Source: Amia ocellicauda
Lineage: Eukaryota > Chordata > Actinopteri > Amiiformes > Amiidae
Assembly: GCF_036373705.1 (NCBI RefSeq)
Contig: NC_089866.1
Coordinates: forward strand, 23,042,001-23,106,000
Reading direction: 5' to 3'
DNA: 64,000 nt
Of the stretch, positions 1-26,791 are shown in pieces (positions within the stretch are counted from its first letter, which is position 1; each line of letters starts with the position of its first letter). The position numbers and the translations under genes are program-made. Below the pieces are notes generated by a model that made no database searches, was not told where the DNA came from, and saw only the letters and a list, made by a program, of their open reading frames with translations.

Positions 1-46
1 AAAACGGACATTCCTGCGAACAAAGCGAGACGGCGTTCCTACTTAC

Positions 47-8774
<8,728 letters not shown>

Positions 8775-8831
8775 CGCGGCCGACCCAGCTCTCTTCAGAC
8801 TGCTTGTCCATCAGTTGCTCAGGTGGCGACG

Positions 8832-11800
8832 CTGTTGAGGAGAGCAGAATTTCCGCTGTATCATTTGTTTATTTATCATATTATTATAGGTACATTTATT
8901 TTATCGATCGACTTCTAACAATGGTGTTACTACCGATTTGTGGTCACTCTGAAGATATTTGGTTTTACCGCATTCCAGATTAAGTATTCTTTGTACCCTT
9001 TGTACTGCTTCAACTTTTCCTTAAAATGGAATGTTCTGGGGCTATTTTTCTTCCAGTTTTGAATGAAAAAACTATTGGATTAAAATGTACAGCAGATTCC
9101 CTATCTGGTGATACTGCCCATTTTGATTTAAGGGAAAAAACCTTGTTAGCTGAAATATATCTGCTATCCTTCAAGGTACAAGGCTTTCTGGAATTTCTTT
9201 AATTACAATTTGTTTCATATGCAGATTAGCATAAATAATTCCTTTATCTAACTGACCTGGTTTTGCAAATTAGTAAGGATTCTACAGTCTTACATCTCAA
9301 TTAAAGACAATAGTGCACATCAAAAATGGCATGGAAACAGTAGGGGATGAGGGGGCGGCGAATCAGTCTCAGTTCTCACTTATAACAGACTTGAGAGCTT
9401 ATGATAACGTTTATTGAACACTTTTCATATCCAACTATGTGATTTTTTTTTCTTTCCATTTTTTTTTTTTTTTTTTAATCACCACCAATCCCAACTTCAG
9501 GTCTGTCGAGCACTCTGAGTGCAATCAATTGAGCTAACACCGAATGAAAACAGGGATAAATTCAATGAAATTAATAGAACTGCCTAGCTCCAAAATTGAA
9601 ACGATGATCACTAGCAGCTGTCAGCTGTTCGCTTCCAGCACATGCAGGGAAATGTAGTTAATCTAGCTACTTCAGACTATAGAAGGCCATCTGAAAATAA
9701 AGCCTCAGTGAGACAGAAATACAGAGCAAATCAAAACTGTAAGAGCTATAACTATAGCTGAAGGATCTTGGTTGGGATGGGGGATAAAAGTAAGATAAAT
9801 GAAATCAGAGAGTACAAGTATAAGAGACATTTGGAAATCTATCTGGAGTCAAATAAAAAAAATGTAGGACTGCCTAGTTGATTGGATAGTTAAGACTCCT
9901 GCCTTAACGCAAGCTTCAAAACCACCTGTCTGAATTCTGGGCTCCGTAACGTCACTTTGAGCTATTTCATTATTCTACTGGTTGACCCTATCAACATGAG
10001 ACTGTACGGGTACCAAGGAATGCTGACTAACAGAGCATCATGATCTTCTGTAGATCCTAAACACTATTTCCCACATGCAAGAACTGGTCAACTGAAAGCA
10101 ATGGTTTCTTTAGTTTCATGTTATAAACAAGACAGCAAAGCAGCAGCTAGACTTAGTTTGGTTTACTTTAAGAAGATTCCAAAAGCTACATGCTGCCAGA
10201 AATGCATCACAGGCCAGGACATGTGCTTAATTTCCCATGCAAGACATATTAAACATAGCTCAAGACATTGTTCAAGCCTTCGCATGGAATAACCTTTCTT
10301 GACTTAAAAACACAACAACACTAGATATATTGCTCAGTGAAAAATGTTTCTGTACACAGCCCTCATATATATATATATACAGTATTTTGCAAGCTCCCTG
10401 TTTAATTATAGTATAAATAAAACAGCTTTTCATATGCAAAATAAATAAATAAAACAGAGAAGAAATAGGCTTTTATGCCTTAAAGCTCAACTCCTTCAAA
10501 TACAATTAGAATAGAAAGTATGTCATTTTGCATAGGGTATTTTACAGAATAAAAATAGTAAGGTTGAATCCAAAATTCCCTATCAGAACAGTGTGTGTCT
10601 AGCTTTCTGAAAATCTGTCATATTTACAGATCCCTTAATCACAGATGTGTGCATTTATGTAGCCTAATATTGTTGCTGCTGCATCTGCTATGCAGAATTG
10701 AAATACATAATCATCCATATGAGGTCTGTGGGTCAGTCTAAATTTGAGGGTAATTTCAACAAATACCACAGATAGATTTCCATGCAAACCTCTGTACAAA
10801 TCAACTGGACTGAGACTGAACAATAATCCATGAAGCATGAAGAGACATTGACTACTACAAGAAGATACCCTCAATTTAAAAGGGATACCGTACTCAATTT
10901 AGTCAATTTCTGAACAGTTTTTCTCCAAGTACTCCAATTAGTTTATCCATTGGTTCTCTCGTTATTCTGCAGCTAATGTAAACTAAAATCTTTCTTTGCA
11001 CCTGGAGTAGTGTGATCCATTTGTCTGTAATTTCCTAGTTAACTACACTAAATTCAATAAAAGAAAGAAACCAGAAAGACAAGGCATATATGTCTGTTTG
11101 TTAGCATCTACGGATTCATTGCTGGGGCTGAGCAAACAGGAAAGCTAATACGCAGGAGAAAGAAAAGAAAAACATTGAAAGTGCAACTCTCTCTCAGCAA
11201 TACAAGGTACATCCCACGTGGGAGTATGCACCCCCTCACTGTGCCCCTGGCTTTTTATTACAGCAGTTAAAACCCACCCCAGCGTTTTTCTCCCACCTCA
11301 ACAGAATGTCAGTCCCTTGTCTGTTCTCCCAGCCTCCCACATCTTTCCGAGTGGGAAATCTGTGGCTCTTTGTTCGACTGTTCCGGAGACTGTCAACATG
11401 CGTCTGCTGTCTCGGTAAAGCCAGTTTAGATTGGCTATGCAGAATTTGCCCGTGCTCTTAAGCGTCTTTGTAGAGTCATCCGTCTGGTAGAGTCACTGCT
11501 AGGACACTTAAATTGTGCACCACAGTTAAGGTGCACTTTAGCAGACGGTGCTACACAGGAAGTCCAGGAGTGGGCATGGGCACCTTAACCCACTATCACT
11601 CTGCTGTATTTCTGTCCTGTCTGAAGCAGTCCTGTCATCTACCTACAGCAGCACTGTCTACATATCAAAATAAATAAATGAAAAAGACTAGTCAGGGAGG
11701 GACTTATGCTTCCTGTTATGGTATTGCTTTATTTTTTCTGTCAGTGAGACTGCAATCATTAGACTATAAATAGATACTAATTTATATTGAGATTTTTTTT

Positions 11801-14800
11801 TTCGTGTTTACATGCATGGCAGACGAATATTGTCCAATTACGTGACCTTTTCTCGTACAGTACAATAGTGTTTCCATTGTGAGCAAATTCTGCCAGAAGG
11901 TCCTTTGAACAGTCTCTCATTTCTATGACAGGATTCAAAGCAATATTTTTGAGCTGCACAATAGCTGTCTTTTAGAGCGTTTCACTGTTAATCAAACCCT
12001 TGGAAACAAACACTTGCTTATGATATATAAACATACATCATTTGGAATTTATTTGACTGAAATTAACATTCCATTACATATATGTTTCTTTTTATTCCTC
12101 AAAGTGTAGCCTTATATGGGAGAGATAAAATCAGCATACAATAAGAGGGGGAGACAGACAGATTGAAACCACTCAGTCTTTGAAGCTTTACAGATATTGG
12201 CAGCAGAGATGGAAACTTGAAACTCGAAACTCAAAAGTGAAGAAAGGAAACCCTTCTCTCTTTTTTTTTAACAATACAACTAGTTCCTGTTCGGAAGACA
12301 CTGCCAGCTCAAGCCACTGAATCCTATACACTAGGATCTTCACAAAACCAGCTAGATGTGGTGCAGAGATCATGGGGATTACACTAGGCTACAGGATTCA
12401 GTTGTTGTGCTACACAGTTTTTATGTTCCTAATAGTGGACGTGCCAAATTCCCCAAAGCTTGCTGGAGCTACACTACCAGGAGGCTGCTGTTATTCCACA
12501 GCCGTCAGATACAGCTCTACCCTGGCTGTTGATTAAAGCTTCTTTTTCAGAAATATAAGAAGGCAGGGTGTGGGACCTATCCAAACACTACAAACAGGGA
12601 TTGTCCTAGTTTCAGTCCAGTTGTAAACAGCCTTAGTTTAAACAGACACAGGCTTGGGGATTTTCCATGCAATTTTCTGTAAGAGCTATTTAAATGGATA
12701 TGCTATCTCGGTTCCCCTTCGCTGGGGTGATAGGGTCAGAATGTAAGCTGACCAGAATTACAATAACGCAAGTGAGAGGAAGGAATCGGATGTTTTCGTT
12801 TAATGCATTACTCGAGCCTGTGATAACCTTTCCATTTTACTGCCATGAGAGCAGCTGCATTTACAAGTGCTCCACAATGTTAAAAAAGAGATTCCATTAA
12901 AATACATGCATCAGTTAGACAGACGAGAAGATATTTACATTCACATGAGTACGTACATAGAGTTTGGAAGTCTAAGTTTAATTCTAAGCACTATTAAATG
13001 TTCTAGTGTAGATTTTTACAGACAATAAACATAGGTGAATTAATACTGAAATAATAAAGACACTTCGGAAAGCTTGGCCAATCTCTGCAAGTACAATATC
13101 TTAGTTCACTGTTCTATACTTAGAATGTGGTTTTGCAAAGTCAATGATGATATGAGAATTGACCCGAGGTTGAGGTTTTTCTGCAATAGCTTAGATATCA
13201 ACCAACCATTTACAAAATGATTAGGAGGCTGGTTATTGATCAGGCTTAATTTGACAGTACATTACGTCTAAACAGGGATGCTGAAATGACATGCTTTCTA
13301 AAGTGAGCAAAATTCTAACAAGCAACCCACTCGCTTCCTTCAGTTAGTCACACAGTAAAACACAAGCCACAGCACAGCAAATGTTTATACAACCATCACC
13401 CTAAGACTAAAATAAGTAAGTTCCACCTACTCACAAGCAAGTAATAGCTATGTTAATGCTTTCTGGTGCACAGCAAAAAAATAAAAACATTCCTTAAAAA
13501 AGTAAAACCACAATCATCAAAAGATTAAAAAACCCTTTCTTTATTCACAGAAACATTTACAGCAATACATTTTACCAACTCTCTCAGGGTGTCCTTTAAA
13601 GCTCTGTAACTACTTGCTATTAAAATAAATAAAAATGGAAGAATACGCAGAATCTACAAGGTGTATTGACACTGATAATTATATCTGTTTCGAATGTCCT
13701 TATATAACAGTATATTCCATCATAGCATTCTCCAGCAATGGAAGAGGGGAGGATGTGGGGGGGTATGAGTAATACCAATTAAAAAGATCAAAATAAAGGT
13801 GTAGATTAAGTGTCTTAACCATGAAGCCATGCATGCAATTGCAGCATCTGTGGCAAACCAAAACCTCTTCTGAGATGGATAGGACAAATGCTTTTTTCCC
13901 AGGAAATAATCACATTAGGACTTTATTCCCCAATTAGTTTTAAGTTGCATGAATAGGAGTTAGTGAAGATTCAAGGGACATAGCCAGAAACGGTTTTTGC
14001 ACATGTTTTTTTTAAGAATTTTGTCTTTAGTTTATACCAATTCCCATTACGAATCTAAATTTGAACTTCAAAAGGTATATGCCTCAAAAGCACATTTCTA
14101 ACTAGCATTCACAATACAATGAGAGAAAACACTGTCCAATGACCCTGTGTGTAGAATGACAACACAAGCAGAGTGTTAATTGCTTAAACCCAAAGCTTCA
14201 CCATCAGTGGCTAATATTGCCTAGCTGAAGAATGTGTTCTTTGCCCTAGAAACAAACAGATGTTTGAATTGTGTCAGTCCATCTTGTTCCAGATGCTAGT
14301 GTTTGTCAAATCACTGTCACATGGGCTCCCCTTTATTAGCATGTGTGGTGGTGGTGGTGGTGGTGGTGGTGTTGTGGGGGGGAGTAATAAAATAACAAAA
14401 TGAGGTGGATTTGAACCATCTGGAACAAGGGAGGCACTCACTCCAAACATACGGAGGCAGCAAAACAGCAGACTTAAGAAGGGAACTCGGATGTTAGCTT
14501 GGGTAATGTGTAGATTATTAATGATTTATCCGTCTGAAATTCTTTAAGAAAATTAAAGAGATGAAGAAAATAATGTGGCCAGCTTCAAGTGCATTTAAAC
14601 ATTTAAATTCAAGCCTACGTTTTTGTATACATTCATTATATGAGATTTTGAGACAGTGTATTGTTACACAATTAGGGACGGCAATACACAATTACACAAC
14701 GACCTGCCCAGGATTGTGCCCACAATGCCTAGATTGGGGGTAAACTGAATCTGTTGCAGGTGAGATGCAGATTCTAGTTCAGCCTTCCCCCACTTTGTAC

Positions 14801-16186
14801 TTGGACCGATGCAAATCTATTTAGACAAGCTGACTGTTCTCACACCCTCATCTGGTAAAGCGCGGGGTTGAAGTGGACAGCAAACCACAGGTTAATGAAT
14901 ACATCACAGTAGACTCGTCTGAGATGCCACTTCATCAGCGTAACTGTGACATTCAATTACTACACCTAAACAAAGCAGCAATTCCTATTGATTTCGTTAA
15001 CCATGTGCAGAGCAGGGAATGACATACCTATTCGTTTTGCTCAGAATGAATCAGCTAAACAGAATGAAACATCACAGCGCTGTTTGAAAATATATAGGAC
15101 TATCATTAATTAATGTCAAACAGAATAATTGATATACATTGTAGATGTATAGACTGCATGTGCAAGAAATATATTACTTTTACCAAGTACCTATATACTA
15201 CATGACTAGTACTGTATATAAGATCATTATTATTGGTAGTAGTAGTAGTAGTAAAACTAACAGTAATCATAATAATAAACGCTATAGGTAAGGATGTTCA
15301 GGATGTAAATTATTCAGGATGTATCTTTAACAGAAGAACAATTTTACTTGACCTGGTTCTGTCACAATAAGGGAAACCCATGAGACCTTAGGACCCGGCG
15401 GACACCCGCAATGCTGTAGTACAGTGTAAGTACAGCAAAAACAACCCGTGTGGGATGCAGATTGCCCGCGTCCTGACAGTTTTCTCGTCGCTTTCATATG
15501 AAAATCTGCATTGTTTACATAGGAATATATGGCAAAACAGGCCGTGAAGATTAATAATGTAAAATCTGCAGACCACATAGAAATCAGAGGCCTCTAACTC
15601 CACTGAACAGAGTGCAAGATTGCGGCCCGATACACAGTCGATACAGTGAAACATACCTGGCAGTGCCTGACACTGGAGATTATATTTTCTTGGAAAACTG
15701 TAATTTGTGTGAAATTGGACATAAAAGCATTTCTGCAATAGAACCAATAGAACTGAAATAAATATTGAAGAATCATAATTATATGGTTTAGTTTAGGATA
15801 TGTATATACATATATATGTATGCACATACACACACACAGATATATGTAAATATATATAAATATACCGATATATATTTATATAGGCTATACATATATACAC
15901 ACGCAGTTATTATGTTCTGTACCATTTTGGGGTACAAAAAATGTAACTGCATAATGCAAAGTAAATTAGGAGGCAGAAGTCAGTCTTAAATCATTCTGCA
16001 TCCTTGCAAGGGAAACGCAATAAATATATAATTGTAAGCTCTGTTGACTGTAGTTATGGAACAGATGTTGAAATGCAGATGCACACATTAAGATGAAACA
16101 ACATTTACAACAGAGCTAAAGAAACACCTCAAGCGTTTTCTAAATACATGCATCACGCCTGTCTATACGTTTCCTAAAGATATTAC
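8832..16186 (-). other. Long noncoding stretch, probably first intron of CAMKK2
   Basis: No coding exon is recognisable on either strand over these 7.3 kb. The stretch is AT-rich, with poly-T (9461-9476), a GGT run (14346-14370), a TAG run near 15236 and mixed TATA/CA-rich sequence around 15790-15900. It most likely separates the CAMKK2 coding start exon from an upstream noncoding exon. The assignment rests on the acceptor at 8832-8833 and on the promoter-like sequence near 16.3 kb, not on any transcript evidence. Confidence 0.45.
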
Positions 16187-16263
16187 CTTTTCATGTCTCC
16201 GGTGGGAAGATCAGGCAGATTCCCCCACTTTGGTTTCAGCCTTCCTGTCACGATATATTTTCC
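16187..16263 (-). other. Candidate upstream exon of CAMKK2 (5' UTR or short coding)
   Basis: On the minus strand a 77-nt segment is bounded by a T-rich tract ending in TTTGCAG and by a donor AAAAG/GTAATA. It stays open in one frame (ending PKWGNLPDLPTGDMK), but I do not recognise the peptide. It lies just downstream, in minus-strand sense, of a tandem CCAAT-box cluster, and the next gene on this strand is CAMKK2, so a role as its leader exon is reasonable. If transcription starts inside the segment the acceptor-like border is irrelevant. Chance splice-like borders cannot be excluded. Confidence 0.3.
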
Positions 16264-16289
16264 CTGCAAATAAAACGGCACATTAGTGG

Positions 16290-16400
16290 GACCGAAGGGA
16301 GCTGTGCGCTGATAGGCTGCAGGGAGGGAGATAGGCGCTGATTGGCTGCAGGGAGGAGCGAGCTGGGCGCTGATTGGCTGCAGGGAGGAGGGACAGACCA
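16290..16400 (-). promoter_or_regulatory. Tandem CCAAT-box cluster, candidate promoter
   Basis: The plus strand shows three tandem copies of a unit of about 35-40 bp built around GCGCTGATTGGCTGCAGGGAGG (the first copy has GATAGG instead of GATTGG). On the minus strand two copies read CAGCCAATCAGCGCC, a strong NF-Y type CCAAT box, with regular spacing; the third is degenerate. The segment is GC-rich against AT-rich surroundings and has no clear TATA box. Multiple spaced CCAAT boxes are typical of vertebrate promoters. The nearest downstream gene on the minus strand is CAMKK2; the target assignment is inferred. Confidence 0.5.
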
Positions 16401-16539
16401 AACCCCCACTGCAAATGATCCTCCTTTTGAAACTCGGGATTGTGTCGCTGAGTGCAGCTGTGCAGGGACAGCGCTCAGGTGCCATTCCAGATGTTTATAG
16501 GTCGCTCGAAATATATATAAATAAATCACCTACCCACTT

Positions 16540-16612
16540 TGTATTACTATGATATTTTGTAAGTCGCCCTGGACAAGGCCGTCTGCTAAGAAATAAATAA
16601 TAATGGACATGG
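16540..16612 (-). repeat. Interspersed repeat fragment (tail shared with 50.77 kb)
   Basis: Read on the minus strand, this contains TTTCTTAGCAGACGGCCTTGTCCAGGGCGACTTACA-like sequence (here split by description: TTAGCAGACGG, then CAGGGCGACTTACA). The same motif, slightly diverged, occurs at 50770-50806 with its continuation after a Tc1 insertion at about 52231. It resembles a very common interspersed repeat tail of fish genomes; I cannot assign a formal family. Confidence 0.5.
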
Positions 16613-16880
16613 CATTTCTATGATCCATTATCTGTATACATGTAATCGACCTGCAGGGGAATTGAATTAAAGAAACGATTACAAACCATAAGCCATTAAG
16701 CCATTTATAGGCTATTTACAATTAAATGGGACACGTTTTTGGATTACTTTCGAGAACCACTGTGACCATGTTATAGTGTCATAGGTAAGGAAAAGCAAAA
16801 GCTCTATTTAACTCACTTCATAACCATATATAAAGCAGTATTCAGATTATTATTTTTTCATTCTTTGTACGTAAGTAAAA

Positions 16881-16881
<1 letters not shown>

Positions 16882-16955
<74 letters not shown>
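16882..16955. repeat. (TG)n(TA)n compound microsatellite
   Basis: About 7 TG units run directly into about 30 TA units. It is a simple repeat prone to length change and assembly error. A shorter TA run lies just beyond, near 16996-17010. Confidence 0.95.
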
Positions 16956-16961
<6 letters not shown>

Positions 16962-17461
16962 ATACATTTCGAATTTGACTATACATACATTACATATATA
17001 TATATATTTTTTAATTAAGCAGCCCAACAACTAGCCGTACCAAAATGATGTCGCTGCTGCCATCATGCGGGTACAACTGGGAACACTGTCCCAATTCCCT
17101 TCTCAGTCCAATACCTCGATTGGTCACAGTATTTTATGAAACTCCCCCCCACCTACATTTCTAAAAAAAAAAAACGAAAATGTTCTGCCTGACATTGATT
17201 GGAAGAACAAGATTGCTACGACATAAATACTTACCAATAAGGTCAGGGAAGTGTCCTTTCATTGTGGAGAGTCGCGCACAATGGACTTCACTTACTGCTC
17301 CCGGGTGCGTTGTTTCCAACACGCAAACGCTGCAATTGCGTGGGGCCTCTGATGCCTGGTAGCAGTGTGACATTACAAGCTGTATTCTCACAGGAAAAAA
17401 ATATTGATTTTCAATGTTGTATTTTTATGTATTTAATGGAGCGGTTCAGAAGCCTCCCAAT

Positions 17462-17870
17462 TTAGTGCATTGGTGGCTCCCTGCACTCCTGTGTGCGAGA
17501 TCTGGGTCCTGATAGCCTTCTACACAGTGCAGTGCAGTGTGGTCGAGACAGCGGTAGGTGAGGGTCAATTGTCTTGAACTGTATGTGTGCCGGTATAGGG
17601 AGCCAGTGGAGGGAGCGGAGCGGAGCAGTGGAAGAAGAGGAAGATGGAGAAAGTGTCGTAGATTGCAAGGAGATTAAGATGGAGAGGTCAGCAGAGGGTG
17701 AAGAAGAAGAGGAGGTCAGATTTGAAGAGGTTGAGCTTGAGGTGGTGTGAGTGCATCCAGGCAGAAATAGCAGACAAGCAGGAAGAGATGCGAGAGGGGA
17801 TGAGGGTGTCGGATGATATGTCCAACAGTGGTGAAGACTCTCTAAATGTAGATGTAATGTTATAATACAA
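17462..17870 (-). mobile_element. LINE reverse-transcriptase remnant (L2-like)
   Basis: Broken minus-strand frames carry peptides typical of the end of the reverse transcriptase of L2-type LINEs: SAWMHSHHLKLNLFKSDLL (about 17700-17780) and PLRSLHWLPIPAHIQFK (about 17575-17625). The frame is interrupted and no full domain remains. The plus-strand text GGGAGCCAGTGGAGGGAGC in this copy recurs near 52475, so the two loci share a LINE family. The copy is decayed and probably inactive. Confidence 0.7.
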
Positions 17871-19180
17871 TTGTACTAAAGCCCCTTCCTGTTGTCAGAG
17901 CTGAGATTGGAGCCGATGCTCTTGTAGTCTGTAGACTGAAGAGCCGCCAGACCCGCAGCGCCACCGCAGTGTCAGACCCGGAGCTCAGAGCCGGGCTGTT
18001 CAAGGGGCCATGTGGAATAAAGGCATGAAACAGTCTCCAAAAATGATTATTTTAACACAAGAATATGAAGTACATAATAATGCGAGCTCTCCATATGTTA
18101 AAATAAAAAGCTATTAATATTCACCCCACAGAATGTTTCTACTTATAGAATAACCTGAGGCAATATGGATTTTCGGTGGAGTCCCTCTTTAAAGACACTG
18201 AATTTAATTCCAATGAAGATCGCTCACCTCCAATCTATCCATTTTCTAAACAGTTCATTGTAATAAACTACACAGGGGTGTTCTGGTAAATTCTAGAATA
18301 CAGATAATTCACTTCCAGACCCTCAAGGATCCAAGTTCCCTGAAGTGACCTACATAATTCATCCACATCCTTTGAAAATCGGCAACCAGGGTGACCCATT
18401 AAAATAAATGGATAGGGACTCTGGAGCACTACTGTTAAGAGACCATTGCACTGAAGAACAGAGGTTCCCAATCCTGGCACCTGCAGACCCCATGTTTCTG
18501 CCATTATTATTTTTTTAGCTACTTACCAGAATGAGCTACCAGACACCACTGGGATAAGAACTTCCATTAAGAGAATAAGCAAGATCTCAGTTGGAATGAC
18601 AAACCGCAGATACAAGGTGTCCTCCCGGGGGTTTGGGAACCACTGCTATACACTACATGAGCAAAAACAAGCCTAACCTTACTAGAAACTGAATGTACCA
18701 CATGTCAAGTGCTATAGTAAGAATTATTAAACCCCATGGTCACCAACAAGTGGTGAAATACTGCAAGGACCATTACACCAGTCATACAAAAAAATTGCCA
18801 TATGAGAGAGTCTTAAATTGAAAGCCATTAACTTATGTAGAATGAATTGGAATAGCAAAACTGGAAAAGCACAGATGGCATTGGTTTTTGTTTCAAAAGG
18901 AAGTGGCACAATATTTTTCCAACCATGCATCATAATGAATGCAGAAGTTAAGGTCAAAATGTAAAGTATTTCATACATCAAAACAATGCTCACTATGTTG
19001 GTCCCAATACATACATTTTGAGTAATTGGCAAGGAGTTGGGGGGGAGGTTAAGTTTTTGATGCTTTGGTTTCATGTCCTTTGTTTAAGACATTTCTGCTG
19101 CAAAGAGTGTCAAAGGAATACTCATGGAGGAAAGAATCTATATAAATAAAGGGAGTTAGGCAAATGTTGGGTAATCACCC
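17871..19180. other. Intergenic, no gene recognised
   Basis: Between the LINE remnant and the SNRPD3 3' end I find no supported gene. A GC-richer patch (about 17890-18010) could be regulatory or repeat-derived. Short minus-strand frames at 18268-18504 and 18727-19074 have no recognisable motifs. Confidence 0.5.
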
Positions 19181-19184
19181 CCAT

Positions 19185-19190
19185 TTTATT
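19185..19190 (-). terminator. Polyadenylation signal, probably SNRPD3
   Basis: TTTATT on the plus strand is AATAAA on the minus strand, about 165 nt past the SNRPD3 stop. It is a plausible 3' end signal for that gene; no cleavage evidence is available. Confidence 0.4.
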
Positions 19191-19355
19191 TTGACCGCTT
19201 TAAAAGACAGGGACAAACCATGTTAGAAAACAATTATCAAAAATTACATGTCCAGCCTCATCCTCCTATATGAGGACATACACCCTGACATGAAGATCCC
19301 CAAGAGCAAAATAAAAACTGTACAATAAGAAAAATCACAAAATGAGTGTTGAAAA

Positions 19356-20332
<977 letters not shown>

Positions 20333-20655
20333 TTAGCGTACAGAGCGTCATAACGCAAATGAACAGGTTTGCGTTGACACGGCCTTTACATCTCGCCCTG
20401 TTAAACACCATCGCATAATTAAACACGAAGATTAAGGATTGAACAAGCCCACACGGTTCAATATAACGGATGCTTATTCAAAGAAGTGGAGGGAAAAACG
20501 GCAAGTTAGCTGGTTAAATTAATGGCTGAAAACGAGCACACAACCCCATTCATCGCCTACATGCTTTAATCGAATACTTTTATTATCCGAGATTGCGTAC
20601 TAGTGCTCAAATGGGCACCTGAAACAGTAGTATTTTAATCATTTTAAACACGTAC

Positions 20656-20870
20656 CTTTCCCAACGTAGATATGAATTCTGTGTAATTTATCTCCGGTCC
20701 TAGTCCTCCCGGCTTAAACTGAACAACAGCGTGCAGGAAAAGTCCGCCTCGGCAACCGACTTTGTACGTTTCCGACGCCCCACAATGCAACGCGCTACAG
20801 GAAGTCACGCAATGGTTCCGGGTTGCACAGCGCGTCGTCATATTGTGATGCATTATGGGAGTTGTTGGTT
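20656..20870 (-). promoter_or_regulatory. SNRPD3 noncoding first exon and shared SNRPD3/GUCD1 promoter
   Basis: A donor GTACGT on the minus strand (20655-20650) closes a noncoding first exon that begins near 20740. Upstream of it, CpG-rich sequence holds an ETS-type site CAGGAAGTC (20798-20806) and, on the minus strand, CTCCCATAATGCATC (about 20848-20862), which resembles the ZNF143 core CCCANAATGC. No TATA box is apparent. Both element types are common in promoters of housekeeping genes. GUCD1 starts about 500 bp away on the opposite strand, so shared use is inferred from spacing. Confidence 0.55.
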
Positions 20871-21351
20871 ATTAAACCAAATAAGATCAAGGAGAATCAA
20901 AAGACTTTTACACGAACCCGATTAGCCTTCGTTCCACTTGTCGTATCCATACATAGTAAAGCACAACGCAAATCGTTAGTCTGAAAGGATATGGATTGGA
21001 AATGCAGGCTACAATATAAGTGACGACAAGATCATATTATTGCCTGTTACTTGCTTTACGTGTGATTTAAAACCATAATCAAAGAACCTGGGTAGGGGGC
21101 AGTGTAGGCGAAACGAGTGTTTTTTTTTTTTTAACAAAAATCGAAAGAGGAAGTTGCGCATCTCACCGGGAGCCCGACGGCAGTCGAGAGCAGCCCTAGC
21201 AGGCGACCGAAATAAGGTCGTGACTATGGATCTAAACATTGTCGCACAACAGACAGGACGGAGCCCGTAGTAAAACCAGTGTTTCCCCTTAAAGCACGAA
21301 GTTTGTAGGAACCTTACAGGATTGATCAGAATTGGAAAAATACAGCACAGA

Positions 21352-26791
<5,440 letters not shown>

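Noticed and set aside
15327-15833. Three overlapping minus-strand frames of 79-119 codons
   Set aside because: Different frames cover the same AT-rich intronic sequence, with no recognisable motif and no coherent splice borders.
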